A DNA stretch of 64,000 nucleotides, taken from Pardosa pseudoannulata (lineage: Eukaryota > Arthropoda > Arachnida > Araneae > Lycosidae). Below the pieces are notes generated by a model that was not told the origin of the DNA, did no database searches, and saw nothing but the letters and a program-made list of their open reading frames with translations. Below are positions 27,701 through 40,495 of this stretch, piece by piece. The position numbers and the translations under genes were made by a program. The DNA lies in assembly GCA_032207245.1 (NCBI GenBank), contig CM063509.1, positions 55,509,502 through 55,573,501 on the forward strand. Reading direction: 5' to 3'. The number at the start of each line of letters is the position of its first letter. Positions within the stretch are counted from its first letter, which is position 1.

Positions 27701-30377
27701 TTGTAACAATAAGTTACATTCGGTTCAGCTGTTTTTACCTCTTCCCGTGATTCATCTTCAAAGACACACCAGAACAGGACCGATTTGAACTAGAAAGAAA
27801 CTTCGGACTTCTTCCAATCAATAAAAGGGTCCGTTGGTTTGGCGGATTCTGACCCCCGCCGTTCTGCAGTTGACCGCTGCTTTTTTTCTCCGCGGGACTG
27901 TTTAATTTTTTAGAGGACAAGGTTGTGACTAGTAGAGAGTAGAATGTGAACTCTGCTGGCATCCGTGGCTTGAGGTATAGACCTTTTAAGAAAAATCATC
28001 GCTATATTGTTTTTTATGGCCGGCGCCGACTCGAGAGCAGTCTTCGATATCTACAAATGATAAGTTGATTACAGTTGTATTCCTTAGGCATTTATTTAAT
28101 TGTATAAATTCATTTAATCAAGACATATTTTCTCCATGTGTTTATTAATGAGTATTAATTTCTTCTTTCTCAAACACTAGGCCAACGTAACATTATTTTT
28201 TACATTTGTTGTATCATCATTCCTGAAAATATACCGTTGAATTTCAATTGTAGGCCTAAGAATGAAATATTGAATGTTATATTATTTAAATTATTCATTT
28301 AAGAAAAATTCTTCTACGTTTAATTATTAGAACTAAAAAATAAACATTTCAAAGAATGTTGCGTTATTTACATTCGATTGAATCATATTTCTTACCTTCC
28401 ATAATACAAAATGCCTCTTGTATAACTCTTATTGTTCTATTTATGTAAAATATTTTTATAAACACCTAAGTGCTCATTATAATCTCTCATAGTGCAAACT
28501 TTCTAATTAATATACAATTTATGATGGCAAAAATTCTTGAAAATGGCATTTAAAATTAGTATTGTATTTGTAACAATAAGTTACATTCGGTTCAGCTTTT
28601 ATTACCTCTTTTCCATGAGTCATCGTCAAAGACATACCAGAACAGGACCGGTTTGAACTAGAAAGGGTCTTTGGACTTCTCCCAACCAATAGAAGGGTCC
28701 GTTGGTTTGGGGGATTCTGACCCCGTCCGTTCTGGAGTTGACCGCTGTTTTTTTTTTCTCCGCGGGACTGTTTAATTTTTTAGAGGACAAGGTTGTGACT
28801 AGTAGAGAGTAGAATGTGAACTCTGCTGGCATCCGTGGCTTGAGGTATAGACCTTTTAAGAAAAATCATCGCCATATTGTTTTTTATGGCCGGCGCCGAC
28901 TCGAGAGCAGTCTTCCATATCTACAAACGATAAGTTCATTACAGTTGTATTCCTTAGGCATTTATTTAATTGTATAAATTCATTTAATCAAGACATATTT
29001 TGTCCATGTGTTTTTTAATGAGTATTAATTTCTTCTTTCTCAAAGACTAGGCCAACGTAACAACGTATTCGTTGTATCCTTATTCCTGAAAATATAACGT
29101 TGAATTTAAATTGTAGACCTAAGAATGCAATATTAAATGTTATATTATTTAAAATATTCATTTAAGAAAAATTTTTCTACGTTTAATCATTAGATCTAAA
29201 AAATAAACATTTTAAACATGTTGCGTCATTTACATTCGATTGAAACACATTTCATACCTTCCATAATACAAAATGCCTCTTGTATATCTCTTATCGTTCT
29301 ATTTATGTAAAATATTCTTTGTAAACGCCTAAGTTCTCGTTATAATCTCTGATAATGCAAACTTTCTAATTAATATACAATTTATGATGGCAAGAATTCG
29401 TGAAAATAGCATTTAAAATTAGTATTGTATTTGTAACAATAAATTACATTCGGTTCAGCTTTTTTTACCTCTTCCCTTGAGTCATCCTCAAAGACACACC
29501 AGAACAAGACCGATTTGAACTAGAAAGAAACTTCGGACTTCTTCCAATCAATAAAAGGGTCAGTTGGTTTGGGGGATTCTGACCCCCGCCGTTCTCGAGT
29601 TGACCGCTGTTTTTTTCTCCTCGAAGCAGTTTAATTTTTTTTAGAGGACAAGGTTGTGACTAGTAGAGAGTAGAATGTGAACTCTTCTGGCATCCGTGGC
29701 TTGAGGTATAGACCTTTTGAGAAAAATCATCGCTATATTTTTTTTTATGGCCGGCGCCGACTAGAGAGCAGTCTTCAATATCTACAAATGATAAGTTCAT
29801 TACAATTGTATTCCTTAGGCATTTATTTAATTGTATAAATTCATTTAATCAAGACACATTTATCCATGTATTTATTAATGAGTATTAAATTTTTCTTTCA
29901 CTAGACCAACGTAACATTATTTTTTGCATTTGTTGTATCATCATTCCTGAAAATATACCTTTGAATTTAAATTGTAGAAACAAAAATTCAATATTAAATG
30001 TTATATTATTTAAATTATCCATTTAAGAAAAATTCTTCTACTTTTAATCTTAAATTTTTAATCTTTAGAACTAAAAAATAAACATTTCAAAGCATGTTGA
30101 GACATTCACATTAGATTGAAACACATTTCATACCTTCCGTAATACAAAATGCCTCTTGTATCTTGCCTTATTGTTCTATTTATGTAGAATATTCTTTGTA
30201 AACACCTAAGTTCTCGTTATAATCTCTGATAGTGCAAAATTTCTAATTAATATACAATTTATGAGGCAAGAATTCTTGAAAATAGCCTTAAAATTAGTAT
30301 TGTTTTTGTTGTAACAATAAGTTACATTCGGTTCAGCTTTTTTTACCTCTTCCCGTGAGTCATCGTCAAACTCATAC
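24720..30377. repeat. ~867-bp tandem array
   Basis: About 6.5 head-to-tail units. The phrase cattcggttcagc starts at 25124, 25978, 26854, 27717, 28584, 29447 and 30325, with spacings of 854-878. Each unit carries ggaccggtttgaac, gttgaccgctg and ggccggcgccga. Minus-strand frames of 67-76 codons (25165-25368, 26873-27103, 27735-27962, 28626-28832) repeat with the array but have shifting frames and no known domain, so I do not call them genes. A diverged single relative lies at 33535-33965. The array abuts the 5' end of the receptor pseudogene and stops abruptly at about 30377. Confidence 0.93.
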
Positions 30378-32700
30378 CGCCTAGCCCACTAATCCTGAGA
30401 TTTCTATCAGAACTGTAAGACTTATTTTCAATTGAAATGACTGAATTCTTTTATTTATTCTTCAAAACTTCAGCTTGCGGATAGCTGAGAGTAAACACGT
30501 AACTAACATGTTATAATTGCATTTTATGTTGTTTAATAAAACTTAGTATTTACAGAAAAATAGCTGAGATCATATACAACAAAAGCGGATAATTAGTATG
30601 TAATCGACAATAAATATAATAGTACGTCTTAAATTTGACTGATGAAAAACAGCTGGTATCCTTTACAGCAAATGAGGATAATTGAAAGTAAAAAGTAACT
30701 AACTTGTTTATAATCAATGCAAGAAAAAATAGCTTGTATCCTATACAGAGAAAGCGGAATAATCTGTGATGTTTTAAAACGAAACGACTAACATGTTATA
30801 TTATATTTACAGAAAAACAGCTGGTATCCTATACAGCAAATGAGGATAATTGAGAGCAAAAAAAACGTAACTTGTTATAATGAAATGCAGAAAAACAGCT
30901 TGTATCCTATACAGAAAAAGCGGATAATTGAGTTTTAAAACGAAACTAACATGGTAACTGTAAGACTTATTTTCAATTGAAATGACTGAATTCGCACAAC
31001 CATAGAAGATTTTGCAGTTGTGATATAATAGAAGTTCTAAAACTTTGTTGATGTAATTATATTACATTTTATAGCCTATAATTGCATTTTATGTTGTTTA
31101 ATAAAACTTAGTATTTATTCCAAATTGAAATAATAATGAAAAGCAGAAAAACAGCGGATAATTGAGTTTAAAAACGAAACTAGCATGTTATAATGAAATA
31201 AAGAAAAACATCCGGTATCCTATACAGCAAAAGCGGATAATTGAGAGTAAACACGTAACTAACATTTTATTAATGAAATACAATCGACAATAAATATAAT
31301 AGTACGTCTTAAAGTAAAAACATGACTAGTGTTATAATGAAATACAGAAAAACAGCTGGTATCCTATATTTATATTAAACTTAGTTTTTCTTTTCATTTT
31401 TCAGTTGCTTGTAACTGTAAGACATATTTTCATTTGAAATGACTGAATTCGCACAAGCATAGAAGATTTTGCAGTTGTGATATAATAGAATTCTAAAATT
31501 TGTTGATGTAAGCGGATAATTGAGAGTAAAAACGTAACTATTGCATTTTATGTTGTTTAATAAAACTTAGTATGAGAGTAAACACGTAACTAACATGTTA
31601 TTAATGAAATCATTACTTGTGAAAAATATTAAGTATGTAATCGACAATAAATATAATAATACGTCTTAAATTTGACTGATGTCTGTACTATATTACACCA
31701 CCATTATAAAAAAAATTGACGAATAATTTTATATTAAAAGCAAATGACGATAAATGAGAGTAAAAAAGTAACTAACATGCTATAATGATTGAAATGACTG
31801 AATTCGCACAACCATAGAAGATTTTGCAGCAATAAAAAACAGCTGGTATCCTATACTGATGTAATATAATTTTTGTTGCATTAATCTTCTGAACAGTACT
31901 ATTACATAAGAACATGATGCAATCAATACAGTTCTCTGTATACATTGCATTTTATGTTGTTTAATAAAACTTAGTATTTATTCCAAATTGAAATATATTG
32001 AACACATTACTTGTGAAAAATATAAGTATGTAATCGACAATAAATATAATAGTACGTCTTGAGAGCATTAGTTGATTATAGCCTGATATTGCATGAAAAC
32101 CAAATATGAGGTAAAATATAAATTATAAATATATATAATTTTTTAGCGGAATATTAAATTAACACTTGGCATGCGGATATACTTTTATATTAAACTTAGT
32201 TTTTCTTTTCATTTTTCAGTTGCTTGTAACTGTAAGACTTATTTTCAATTGAAATGACTGAATTCGCACAAACATAGAAGATTTTGCAGTTGTGATATAA
32301 TAGAATTCTAGAAAACTATTTTGTTTTTATGAACGAAACTTTTTCTATTTTATACTTTAGTATATACTGTTTAATAAAACTTAGTATACAATAAAAAACC
32401 AAGCTTCAAATTGACGAAACAAGACTTGTACATTATGGAGCTAGAAATTCGGTTGAAGACGAGATAACGCAACAAAAGACCGCGTAACTCGACAATCGTT
32501 GTCGACGCGGACCAATAACACAAACAAAAAAACATAGACAATAACATTTGTCTTTAAACTTATTTAATTAATCATAATGCCAGCAGCAACGTGCGTCCAT
32601 CACTCGCCAAAATCTCTTTTCATTGTGAAAAATATTAAGTATGTAATCGACAATAAATATAATAGTACTTCTTAAATTTCACTGATAGAGTACTATTAAT
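30378..32700. repeat. Mosaic of shuffled short modules
   Basis: Five or so modules recur in changing order. Module a: aactgtaagacttattttc (30412, 30957, 31415 and 32227). Module b: catagaagattttgcag (31006, 31460, 31814, 32275). Module c: gcattttatgttgttta (30520, 31084, 31543, 31948). Module d: atcgacaataaatataa (30603, 31272, 31640, 32033, 32645). Module e: aaacagctggtatcctata, spaced about 60-90 bp in 30.55-31.4 kb. Between them lie pieces of 4670-5572 in the original order (31869-31945, 32064-32184, 32312-32368, 32388-32626). No gene was found. Confidence 0.85.
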
Positions 32701-33435
32701 TACTCTAGTACTACGTGAAGTATATACTAGTATTCCCGTACTAGATACAACATCATTATAAAAAAGATTGACGAATTAACAACTTTATATTAACAACTTC
32801 CTTGCACAGTCCCTAAAGGGTCTGTAATCTCCGTTTCTTGAAAATGTTTGCGAAGCATATGTTCAGAATTGACTATATTTTAAAAATTCAATAAAAACTA
32901 AACGGACAGTGATAGAAATTCAATTATTCAATATGCTTACAATAGTAAATTTTCAGGCAGACAATAAAATTAGTACAATATTTCACAACAGATTGCAGTC
33001 TAAAAATCTAAACTACGATATTTGTCTGTATTCCTAAAAGATTGTATCACTATCCAGAAACAATTAACTGGACTATTTACATCTGTTCTGCATGTACATC
33101 CCGCATGAGCCGTTTTCAATTTCTGATAATTTCGCTCTAAGAGTACCATATTATTGCTGCGCATGGATATCTGGAAAATATCGTAGTTTAGATCCAACTG
33201 CAGCGTCCTGTTGTGGAACATTGTACTAAATTAAACTTTTTTTAAAAATTTAATATCGTTTTAACGAGCACCACAAGTGAAAAAAGCTCAAGTTGCTCTC
33301 GTAATTTTGAAGCAGGGACCAAGCAGAAGAACGACAAACTTGGATGCCATCCCAGTATGATCGAGAACTTGAGAACATTGTGACCACAAACCTATTTTAC
33401 GTACCCCAGTCACCTTTAACGAACACGAATCTTAG
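32701..33435. other. Spacer, nothing recognised
   Basis: The 73-codon minus frame at 33000-33221 resembles nothing known. Confidence 0.45.
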
Positions 33436-33499
33436 GCCGCTCGGGTTCCGAAACAAATCTCAGTTACGAGATCGTTGCTTTGCCGACTGAGGTAGCGCC
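33436..33499 (-). other. tRNA-like segment (SINE head or tRNA pseudogene)
   Basis: On the minus strand, TACCTCAGTCGGCAAAGCA (33476-33494) is a good pol III A-box region. It is followed by an ATCTC/GAGAT stem. The expected B box is degraded, so a functional tRNA is unlikely. Confidence 0.35.
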
Positions 33500-33534
33500 C
33501 ATTTTTCGGGTAACGGTTATCTGGTATTGATATC

Positions 33535-33965
33535 AATAAGTTGCATTCGCACAGCTTTTTTTTTCCCTTCTCGTAAGCATTCATCAAAGACATACAGCAC
33601 GGGACCGGTTTGAACCAGAAAGAAATTTGGACTTTTCCCAACAATAATCCTGTTTTTACTGACCCTTCAGTTCTGAAAAAGACTGTTTTTTTCTCAAGGC
33701 AGTCTGATTTTTTGAGACAGGGACCAGAGAAGAAAAACGCTGCTCATCTGCCCGAGATAGATGAGAGCTGTGAAAGAAAAATAACGCCATTTTTTACGTC
33801 CGTATCCTTGCCGAACGCTCCGATTGGTTACCGCTTTCGGTGTTCCGAACCCACTATCATGGACGTGCCGTTCGGAATCGGCTTTTTAGTCCAGTTCATT
33901 AGTCGTGTACAGTAGACCGTGGTAAACCAAACCAACCGAGAAGGCTTTCGATATCTACAAATGAT
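33535..33965. repeat. Diverged single relative of the 867-bp unit with SINE-derived part
   Basis: 33535-33760 aligns with the array unit (ggaccggtttgaac, agaaagaaat, gactgttttttt), and 33945-33975 aligns with its cttcgatatctaca region. Between them, about 33855-33940 resembles the SINE body (ccgttcggaatcggctttt ... cagtagaccgtgg), strongly diverged. The array units lack this part. Confidence 0.55.
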
Positions 33966-35013
33966 ATTGTATTCTTGTTTGTTTAGCATAATATATAATC
34001 ATTTAATCAAGACTTTTAGTCCATGTGTTTTTTAACCCTTAAGACAAGATGTTCAAATATTTTTTAATTTCTGACCCATTTTGTCTCAAACTGACAGATA
34101 CTGTTGCCAAATAAAAATTTTATTTTTTTTTACCGTAATAGAAATATATTTTAAAGTTTTTGTTTGATATTTAACCGTATAGAAGTTTTCATAAAAGATA
34201 GATTTTATTTATTGATTGTTCATTGTAGGGACTTAAATTAAAATGAGTAATATTCTCAAACACTAAGCAAGAAACATTTTTTTACAATTGAATAATAAAC
34301 GAGAGCATAATTAAAAAGAGAAACTTAATTATTTCTGTTAATTTGTTACTTTTTTTCAATTCTCTTCTTAGATTTGTTTCTAATCATGATCTTGTTTTTC
34401 AACCACATAAACTGTTATTTTTTTTTGTTTGAAATCTGAATCGTAATAACAAATTTATTTAAACAAAAAAAATATTTTAATTTTTTTGATATTTAAGTCT
34501 AATTGTTCATAAACCCGCCAGATTTTATTTATTGATTGTCATTAGCGGACTTAGCCAAATTAAATTAAAGAGTTTTAATTTTGATTTTTTATTGTAAATT
34601 ATTTTTTACATATTTTAAATAATAAAAGCAAAATTAAAAAGAGAAATTTAAATTTTTGTTAGATTTTTTTTACTTTTTTATCTATTGTAAATATAGGAAA
34701 TGTATCTCTAATTTAACTCAGGCTTCGCTCGCAGTGGTTACATTTAGATTTATAATTATTTTTCTATTCAAAAAATAAGGAAGTTTGTTACGCTTTCATG
34801 GATTTCTAGTCATCGATAAATTAATTTCGTGCATCTTCCAGAGTAGATATAATAAAGATTAATATCTTTCAAAGTTGAACTATTAATGTTTAATGGAAAT
34901 CAATAGATATGTGGTGCCCATTTCCTTCCATTTGATACAGGATACGCTTAATTTATCAAAAATTTGTATAAAAAATTTTATTTACGGAGGAAGTAATAGT
35001 AATCACATATATA
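33966..35013. other. Very AT-rich spacer with a diverged ~320-bp duplication
   Basis: gattttatttattgattgt recurs at about 34202 and 34521, with similar downstream sequence (attaaaaagagaaa). No coding frame worth reporting. Confidence 0.5.
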
Positions 35014-36196
35014 CTGGAACTCGATTATCCGAAATAATTGGGTCCGAACCTACTTCGGATAATCGAAATTTTCGGGTAATCGAGAATTCATCAATAATCA
35101 TCTAGTTTATCGCCATTGGTGCAATAACATTCGATTGTTCTGGACGACTAGGCAGTATGACCTTCCAAATTTCGAAATGGGGTGTGGTTTTGCTTAGAAC
35201 AGGGATGTTTGAAAGTAGGGAAGAGTACACTCATACCGAGAATTGTGCTTGAGAGGAGGAATTCTAAAAAAGGAAATTCCAAAATATTTATCTGCAGTCA
35301 TAGTTTGGATAGGACGGCTTGCATACAAAAAGAATGTGGGGTAAAAACTTTAAAAATGCATTTTTGTAAAGGGAAAATTTTGGGTGATAGTAGAAAGTGA
35401 AACAAAGTGAAGAAGAAACCGACTTCGGTTAACGGAGAGTTTCGATTAATCGAGATTCGGATTGTGACACCTTCAATATTTTCAAGTGAGAGGTAACGTG
35501 AAGAATGCGTCACAGTCAAAGATAAAATTGGAAATTTACTTTTATTCTTGATTAACTACGGCTATTTACAAAGGAATATTAATTCCCAAATCATGTAGAA
35601 CTGCAAAGGATGGTTGCCGATAAAACTTCCTCACGACGGTCATAGTCGAAAGAAAAACAAGAGATTTAATAATCTCTTACAAGTGGGGAGGCTTTTCAGG
35701 GTGTAATCAAACCCAATTTATCCCCCGTTCGGTATCTGAGACTCTGCCGCTCCATATATGAGCGGACTTTACGAATCTCCCGAACTAGAAAGCTGGCTCC
35801 GGTAACAAAACGCGAAAACCTCCACGAGGTCAACACACCTACGTAAAAAATGACGAAAAGACCAGTCACAAAATTGTAGGCTTTTTATACCTGGGGGTCA
35901 GTTACGGTCCCGCCAATTGTTTTTGGGGTCAGTTAAGATCCCAGTTACTTGAGAACTCCATCTATAGTTACAGTTATATTTTTTTGGGTGAATTCTCATT
36001 CTGTGGCTGTCCCTTCACGGCATTTCCGAGCATTCATTAAAAAGATCCATCAGGGGCGTATTCGTCTATTCAGTCCGATTGTCTAGATCCCAGACTCTGC
36101 GACGCCACGCTATTGTCCTGGTAAACAGGTGTACTCCGATCAGCTGTTTTGGAGCGGACAAAGGGGAAAATTCACAGGATAATAGAGGTTCTACTG
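35014..36196. mobile_element. pogo/Tigger-like MITE, split by a solo LTR
   Basis: TA dinucleotides flank ends that read inward CTGGAACTCGATTATCCG (left) and CAGTAGAACCTCTATTATCC (right), the pattern of pogo/Tigger terminal repeats. Subterminal relatives (tcggataatcgaaat, tcgattaatcgag) occur inside both ends. Without the LTR the element is about 465 bp. The small frame 35182-35400 is not a transposase I recognise. Confidence 0.7.
35463..36176 (-). mobile_element. Solo LTR, copy 1
   Basis: This 714-bp unit begins TGTGAC and ends TTCACA, with a 4-bp target duplication GGAT on both sides (35459-35462, 36177-36180). It is homologous to 53094-53993 in opposite orientation. On the minus strand it has TATAAAAAG (35881-35889) and downstream AATAAA (35541-35546), which sets orientation. 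It shows the SINE-free site: complement of 35845-35856 reads tcgtcatttttt. No internal retroelement genes are adjacent. Confidence 0.9.
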
Positions 36197-36730
36197 TATT
36201 TATTTTATTAACGTGCAATGAGTAAGGAAGAATAATTTGTTGTATTTAATTCCAAGAAAGAAAAATGTGTTTTCTTATTGAAAAAATATACCGTTTGATT
36301 CAATTACTGAATAAACTTTTTGGTGTCAAGAACCTCTCATTGAATTTATTAATGCTAAATATTATTGGTAGATTAATGGAATTTGGCTTACTGATTTAGA
36401 GTAAAAGTTTTAAATATTTACATCTAATACGACACAACGAAAAATAAATCATAAAACTATGGCATCACAACCATTTTTATTGTGTGTTCTGAAGGACGAA
36501 GTCGGGATTTTTACAAAGAAAAAATATTTCTGAATTTATTAATCTGAATAGAATAATTATTTTAACAGTTCAGATTCAACGTCTGCTGGTGTTACTATAA
36601 GTAGATAAATTTATGTACACAGAATTATATATAATCTGATTAATATAAAGAAAATTTTTGCTTATAATCTCCAAAGAAAAATGGATTAGGTATAATACTT
36701 TGCAAGTAAGTCATTTGAATTCTCTGGGAA
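36197..36730. other. Spacer, nothing recognised
   Basis: AT-rich, without frames or repeats that I can place. Confidence 0.45.
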
Positions 36731-37530
36731 TAAGGCAATTTGTCGCAACGTCACGAACTACTACAATGCCCTTCCCATTCATTTTCACGTGTACAACAGC
36801 CAATAGACAAACAATAAACTGCCCTTCCGTTTGAAACTAAAGCCAGAATTGTCATAATTTGAGAATTAGCCCTACTACGTGAAATCGCCTTATTGCTACA
36901 AGTAATTCATTTCTCAGACGTGAATTAGACAGTTTTTTAAAGTGTTGCCACAAAAATGCAACTAAAATTATACTACAACAACAAAACATAGCACACTGAG
37001 CATAAAACATAACAGCACAATATGAAGACATTGAGTTCGAGGATAAACAACAAAACAAAATACAAAACATTAATAAATTATTCAAATAATCATAACTCGT
37101 GGAAAGAAAAATGCAAAGCGTTGCATAGCAACACAAACAACACGCATATAATGTCACACATACATATAATTATACGTATTTAGTAGATTTGTGGTGGTTA
37201 GCGGGTATCCACCACAAATCTACTAAATACGTATTTTTAAGTGACCCGCGCTCCAGTGACAGACTGCAAAAAAACGTAAAAATACGTTGCCCGCATTCGA
37301 AGTGTTTAAGATATTCACTACTTAGATTTATGAATCTATTTTACGCAGCTTCTTAATAATCAGAAAAAAATTAAGGCAATTTGTCGCAACGTCACGAACT
37401 ACTACAATGCCCTTCCCATTCATTTTTATGTTTACAACAGCCAATAGACAAACAATAAACTGCCCTTCCGTTTGAAACTAAATCCAGAATTGTCATAATT
37501 TGAGAATTTGCCCTACTGCGTGAAATCGCC
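36731..37530. repeat. ~155-bp direct repeats flanking a TTAA-element half copy
   Basis: The segment 36731-36888 (aaggcaatttgtcgcaacg ... gtgaaatcgcc) recurs at 37374-37530 in the same orientation. Between them, 36938-37305 copies 5580-5943 of the TTAA element, including palindrome AACGTAAAAATACGTT (37273-37288), 17 nt from TTAA at 37306-37309. Confidence 0.85.
37172..37234. repeat. Perfect 26-bp hairpin with 11-nt loop
   Basis: Arms 37172-37197 and 37209-37234 are fully complementary; the loop is ttagcgggtat. The older or more diverged twin is at 5812-5874. Confidence 0.92.
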
Positions 37531-37633
37531 ATATATCCAGATAAGTCAAACGAAGAAAAAATTAATTTACTTACAGACTGAATCCAGTATTCTGAAGAAT
37601 AACTTATTTCATGATAATGTAAATCAATATTTT

Positions 37634-37701
37634 CAAGTAAGAACATTAGACGGACAATCAACTAAAACTCCTCAAATATCCAATCAAATCAATCAAAAGA
37701 A
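37634..37701 (-). pseudogene. Fragment: 3' end of the 5994-7070 receptor gene
   Basis: The minus strand encodes LLIDLIGYLRSFS and stop (stop at 37658-37660), identical to the end of the intact receptor. The matching sequence continues past the stop. No further receptor sequence lies upstream on that strand. Confidence 0.85.
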
Positions 37702-37878
37702 TTTCTTTATATAACTTTGTTAAGAAATTTATTAGATTTTGGAGTTAAATGTCCATTTGCGTCCTTTTAACCTGTCCGTGCTACTTATAAAATATATTAA
37801 TGGGTTTTGGGGTATTTAGCATGTCTCTGAACAATATTTCTGGCGATATTTAACAAAATAGTTAAACTTTTTATTAGA

Positions 37879-38545
37879 TATTCCCATCAAAAGTCAAATG
37901 GTATAAAATCAAGGTACTTGGTGTCGCGAGCTTGGCTGTTTTTGGTTTTCCGTTGTTGGCAACGTGGAAACAGATGGAAAGAAAAATACAATGGTTGTTG
38001 TTGCTGATGTCGAATGTATTATTTTTGAATTCTAAAAATCTTTACGAAAGACTATTTTTTAGAGAATAGAACACTTGGTATGATTCTTTTTTTCCTTTTC
38101 TAACTGTTACTGACAGAGCCATTTTAAATTACTAATACAATTATTTCTAGCGATATATAACAAAATAACTAAACTTTTATCCTTAGAAAATCTATATTAC
38201 CAACGAGGATATTTATGACAGTATATTAGATATTCCCATCAAAAGTCAAATGGTATAAAACCAAGGTACTTGGTGTCGCGAGCTTGGCTGTTTTTGGTTT
38301 TTCGTTGTTGGCAACGTGGAGACAGATGGAAAGAAAAATAAAATGGTTGTAGTTGCTGATGTCGAATGTATTATTTTTGAATTCTAAAAAGCTTTCTCAA
38401 GGACTATTTTTAGGGAATAGAACACTTGGTATGATTCTTTTTTTCCTTTTCTAACTGTGACTGACAGAGCCATTTTAAAATACTAATACATTTCTTTCTA
38501 GCGATATATAACAAAATAACTAAATTGTATTTCTTTAAAATGCTG
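37879..38545. repeat. 352-bp tandem duplication
   Basis: tattcccatcaaaagtcaa starts at 37879 and 38231. The two units share ttggtgtcgcgagcttggc, gttggcaacgtgg and agacagatgg-type phrases with few differences. No gene is present. Confidence 0.9.
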
Positions 38546-39282
38546 ATGAGTATAATTATACCAATATGTTGAAATTCTTATCTTTTACGATAAGAATTAT
38601 CGTAATCGTATAGATATCGGTAATTATCATATCAATAAGATTAAATTATATAAAATCAAGCTACTTTGTATGAATCATTTTTTTCTCCAACTTGTACTGT
38701 TAGAGCAATTTTAAGTTACCAATACAACTATTTCATAGAAAAAAATTAATTTTTTTATGTAAATATAAAAATAGATTTATATGTGCTTATTTGGAAGTAT
38801 TATAGAGCAATAATAATTGTGCTCTGAATTTTTAACAAAATTTATAAAAATTTATACTTTTAAACAATCATTCTCAGTAACTGACTAGAATAATAATTTT
38901 ATATTATATTAGAATTTTGAATTGAAATAATTTGAAATTGGAAGGAATTCAAAATTTCTGTGTAAATAATTCTTTTTATAAGATTGTCGAAACGTATTTT
39001 CAATTGTATTTGTTAAAATTTTTGTGTAAATTGCATATAATATGTTATTTAGTGTCATTTATTTGTATTTTTTATGTATTTATTGTATTTTTTAGGTATT
39101 CTTTTTTTTTTGTATTTAATGATTCCGTGTTTTTTATGTATTAATTATTTGTATTTAGCAAGAATTCATCTTGGCGAGAAAAAAAGGCGCCAAAAACAGG
39201 TATTTTGCTTGGCGAGAAAAAAAGTCGCCAAATTTCCGATTTGGGGGTATATAAAAGTAGTTCCCCTTATACAGTAATAAAC
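38546..39282. other. AT-rich spacer with GGCGA/TCGCC motifs at its right edge
   Basis: No gene. 39170-39235 contains ttggcgagaaaaaaag twice, the same phrase as inside the right end of the next element. It may be an outer part or an older copy. Confidence 0.45.
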
Positions 39283-40347
39283 ATGGAACAGATGCATTAT
39301 AGTCGCCCGTCCCGTCAGCCATGTTTTTTTTTTGGCGACCAACAGAAAAACGCACGATTTGAAAAGTCGCCAAGTAGGAAAACATGGCGGCGGTGCGTGT
39401 TTTCCGAAAGATCACAAAAAAAACATGGCGGCGGTCACGTGGCATATTTGAAACACATTAACAAAACTAAACTTTAAAAGGAAACAACAGATTAACAATT
39501 TAAAGTATTATTAAAATAAAATTAGCATAATAATCATCATTTTTTGCGTTTTTTAAAAAATAAATAACACATTAGTAATATTTATGATATGTATCAACAG
39601 AGTAAACACAATATATATCATTTTAATAAGCACTAATATTATGAAGAATCTAACATGTGAGGGGGGTTCCCCCCCCCCCTCATGCAAAGAACAAAATAAA
39701 AATGTTCCAAACCAATTAACTTAGAATATCCTGATACATTTTAACTATTTCAAAACCGAAATAACTGCACCCGTCTTAACTAAATCCCAGAAAATGATAA
39801 GAACAAAAACAAAATGTTCCAAACCAAAACTTCTTGTTTGATTTAGAATATTTTGATATTTTTTAACAATTTCAAAACCGAAATAACTTTACTTGTCATA
39901 ACTAAATTAACTAAATCCCACTAACCAAATACATAAAAAAAACTCAAATTAGGAATTCCATCGTTCCCACAAACGTGCCGTTTTGAATGAAATGCAAATC
40001 CAACCTCAAGTTTAAGAATTTCCTGATATTTCTTCACAATGCTACAAATAGTTAAAACAGAAATAAGAACATCCGCCATAACTAAATACCAAAAATAACT
40101 TACCTACCTACGACACAACCTACTAATCCAAGTCTGGAACGAAAAGAATATTTAGAACAGAAAATTTGCATAGATAGCCGGGTAATGACGTCAAAAATCA
40201 CGTGCACCAATAGCTTCCATATTCCCCTATCATAGTTAGGGCATATACAGCAACCTAATCATCGCCCCAAAAATCGCCAAGCATGCCAAACAAAATCGCC
40301 AAGTTTGGCGAGAAAAAAACCCGGCGGCTATAATGCATCTGTACCAG
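39283..40347. mobile_element. Non-autonomous DNA element with GGCGA-rich ends
   Basis: Inverted ends: left GGAACAGATGCATTATAG and right (inward) GGTACAGATGCATTATAG, each followed by a Y-C-G-C-C block. Subterminal GGCGA/TCGCC and GGCGGC motifs are repeated at both ends. No target duplication was seen and no transposase frame is present. An inverted run (gagggggg tt cccccccccc tc) lies at about 39659-39681. Confidence 0.65.
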
Positions 40348-40451
40348 CTTTAGACTCACTCGGAGACTCTTTCTGCTGGAGGCGCTGACGGTAGAGCCGG
40401 GTGCTTTATCTTGGAGAGAAACATATTGATGGGCAGTTGTCTTTTTCTCTC

Positions 40452-40495
40452 ATTGGTCGATGTTGCACTGGAAACCAATCACGCACCTTTATAAG
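40452..40495 (+). promoter_or_regulatory. Possible promoter of the downstream receptor gene
   Basis: ATTGG (40452-40456), CCAAT (40475-40479) and TATAAG (40490-40495) lie in line about 230 bp before the receptor start codon. They are in a less AT-rich stretch. Assignment rests on motif spacing only. Confidence 0.3.

Noticed and set aside
25165..28832. Repeated minus-strand frames of 67-76 codons in the 867-bp array
   Set aside because: They recur only because the DNA repeats, differ by frameshifts from unit to unit, and show no domain.
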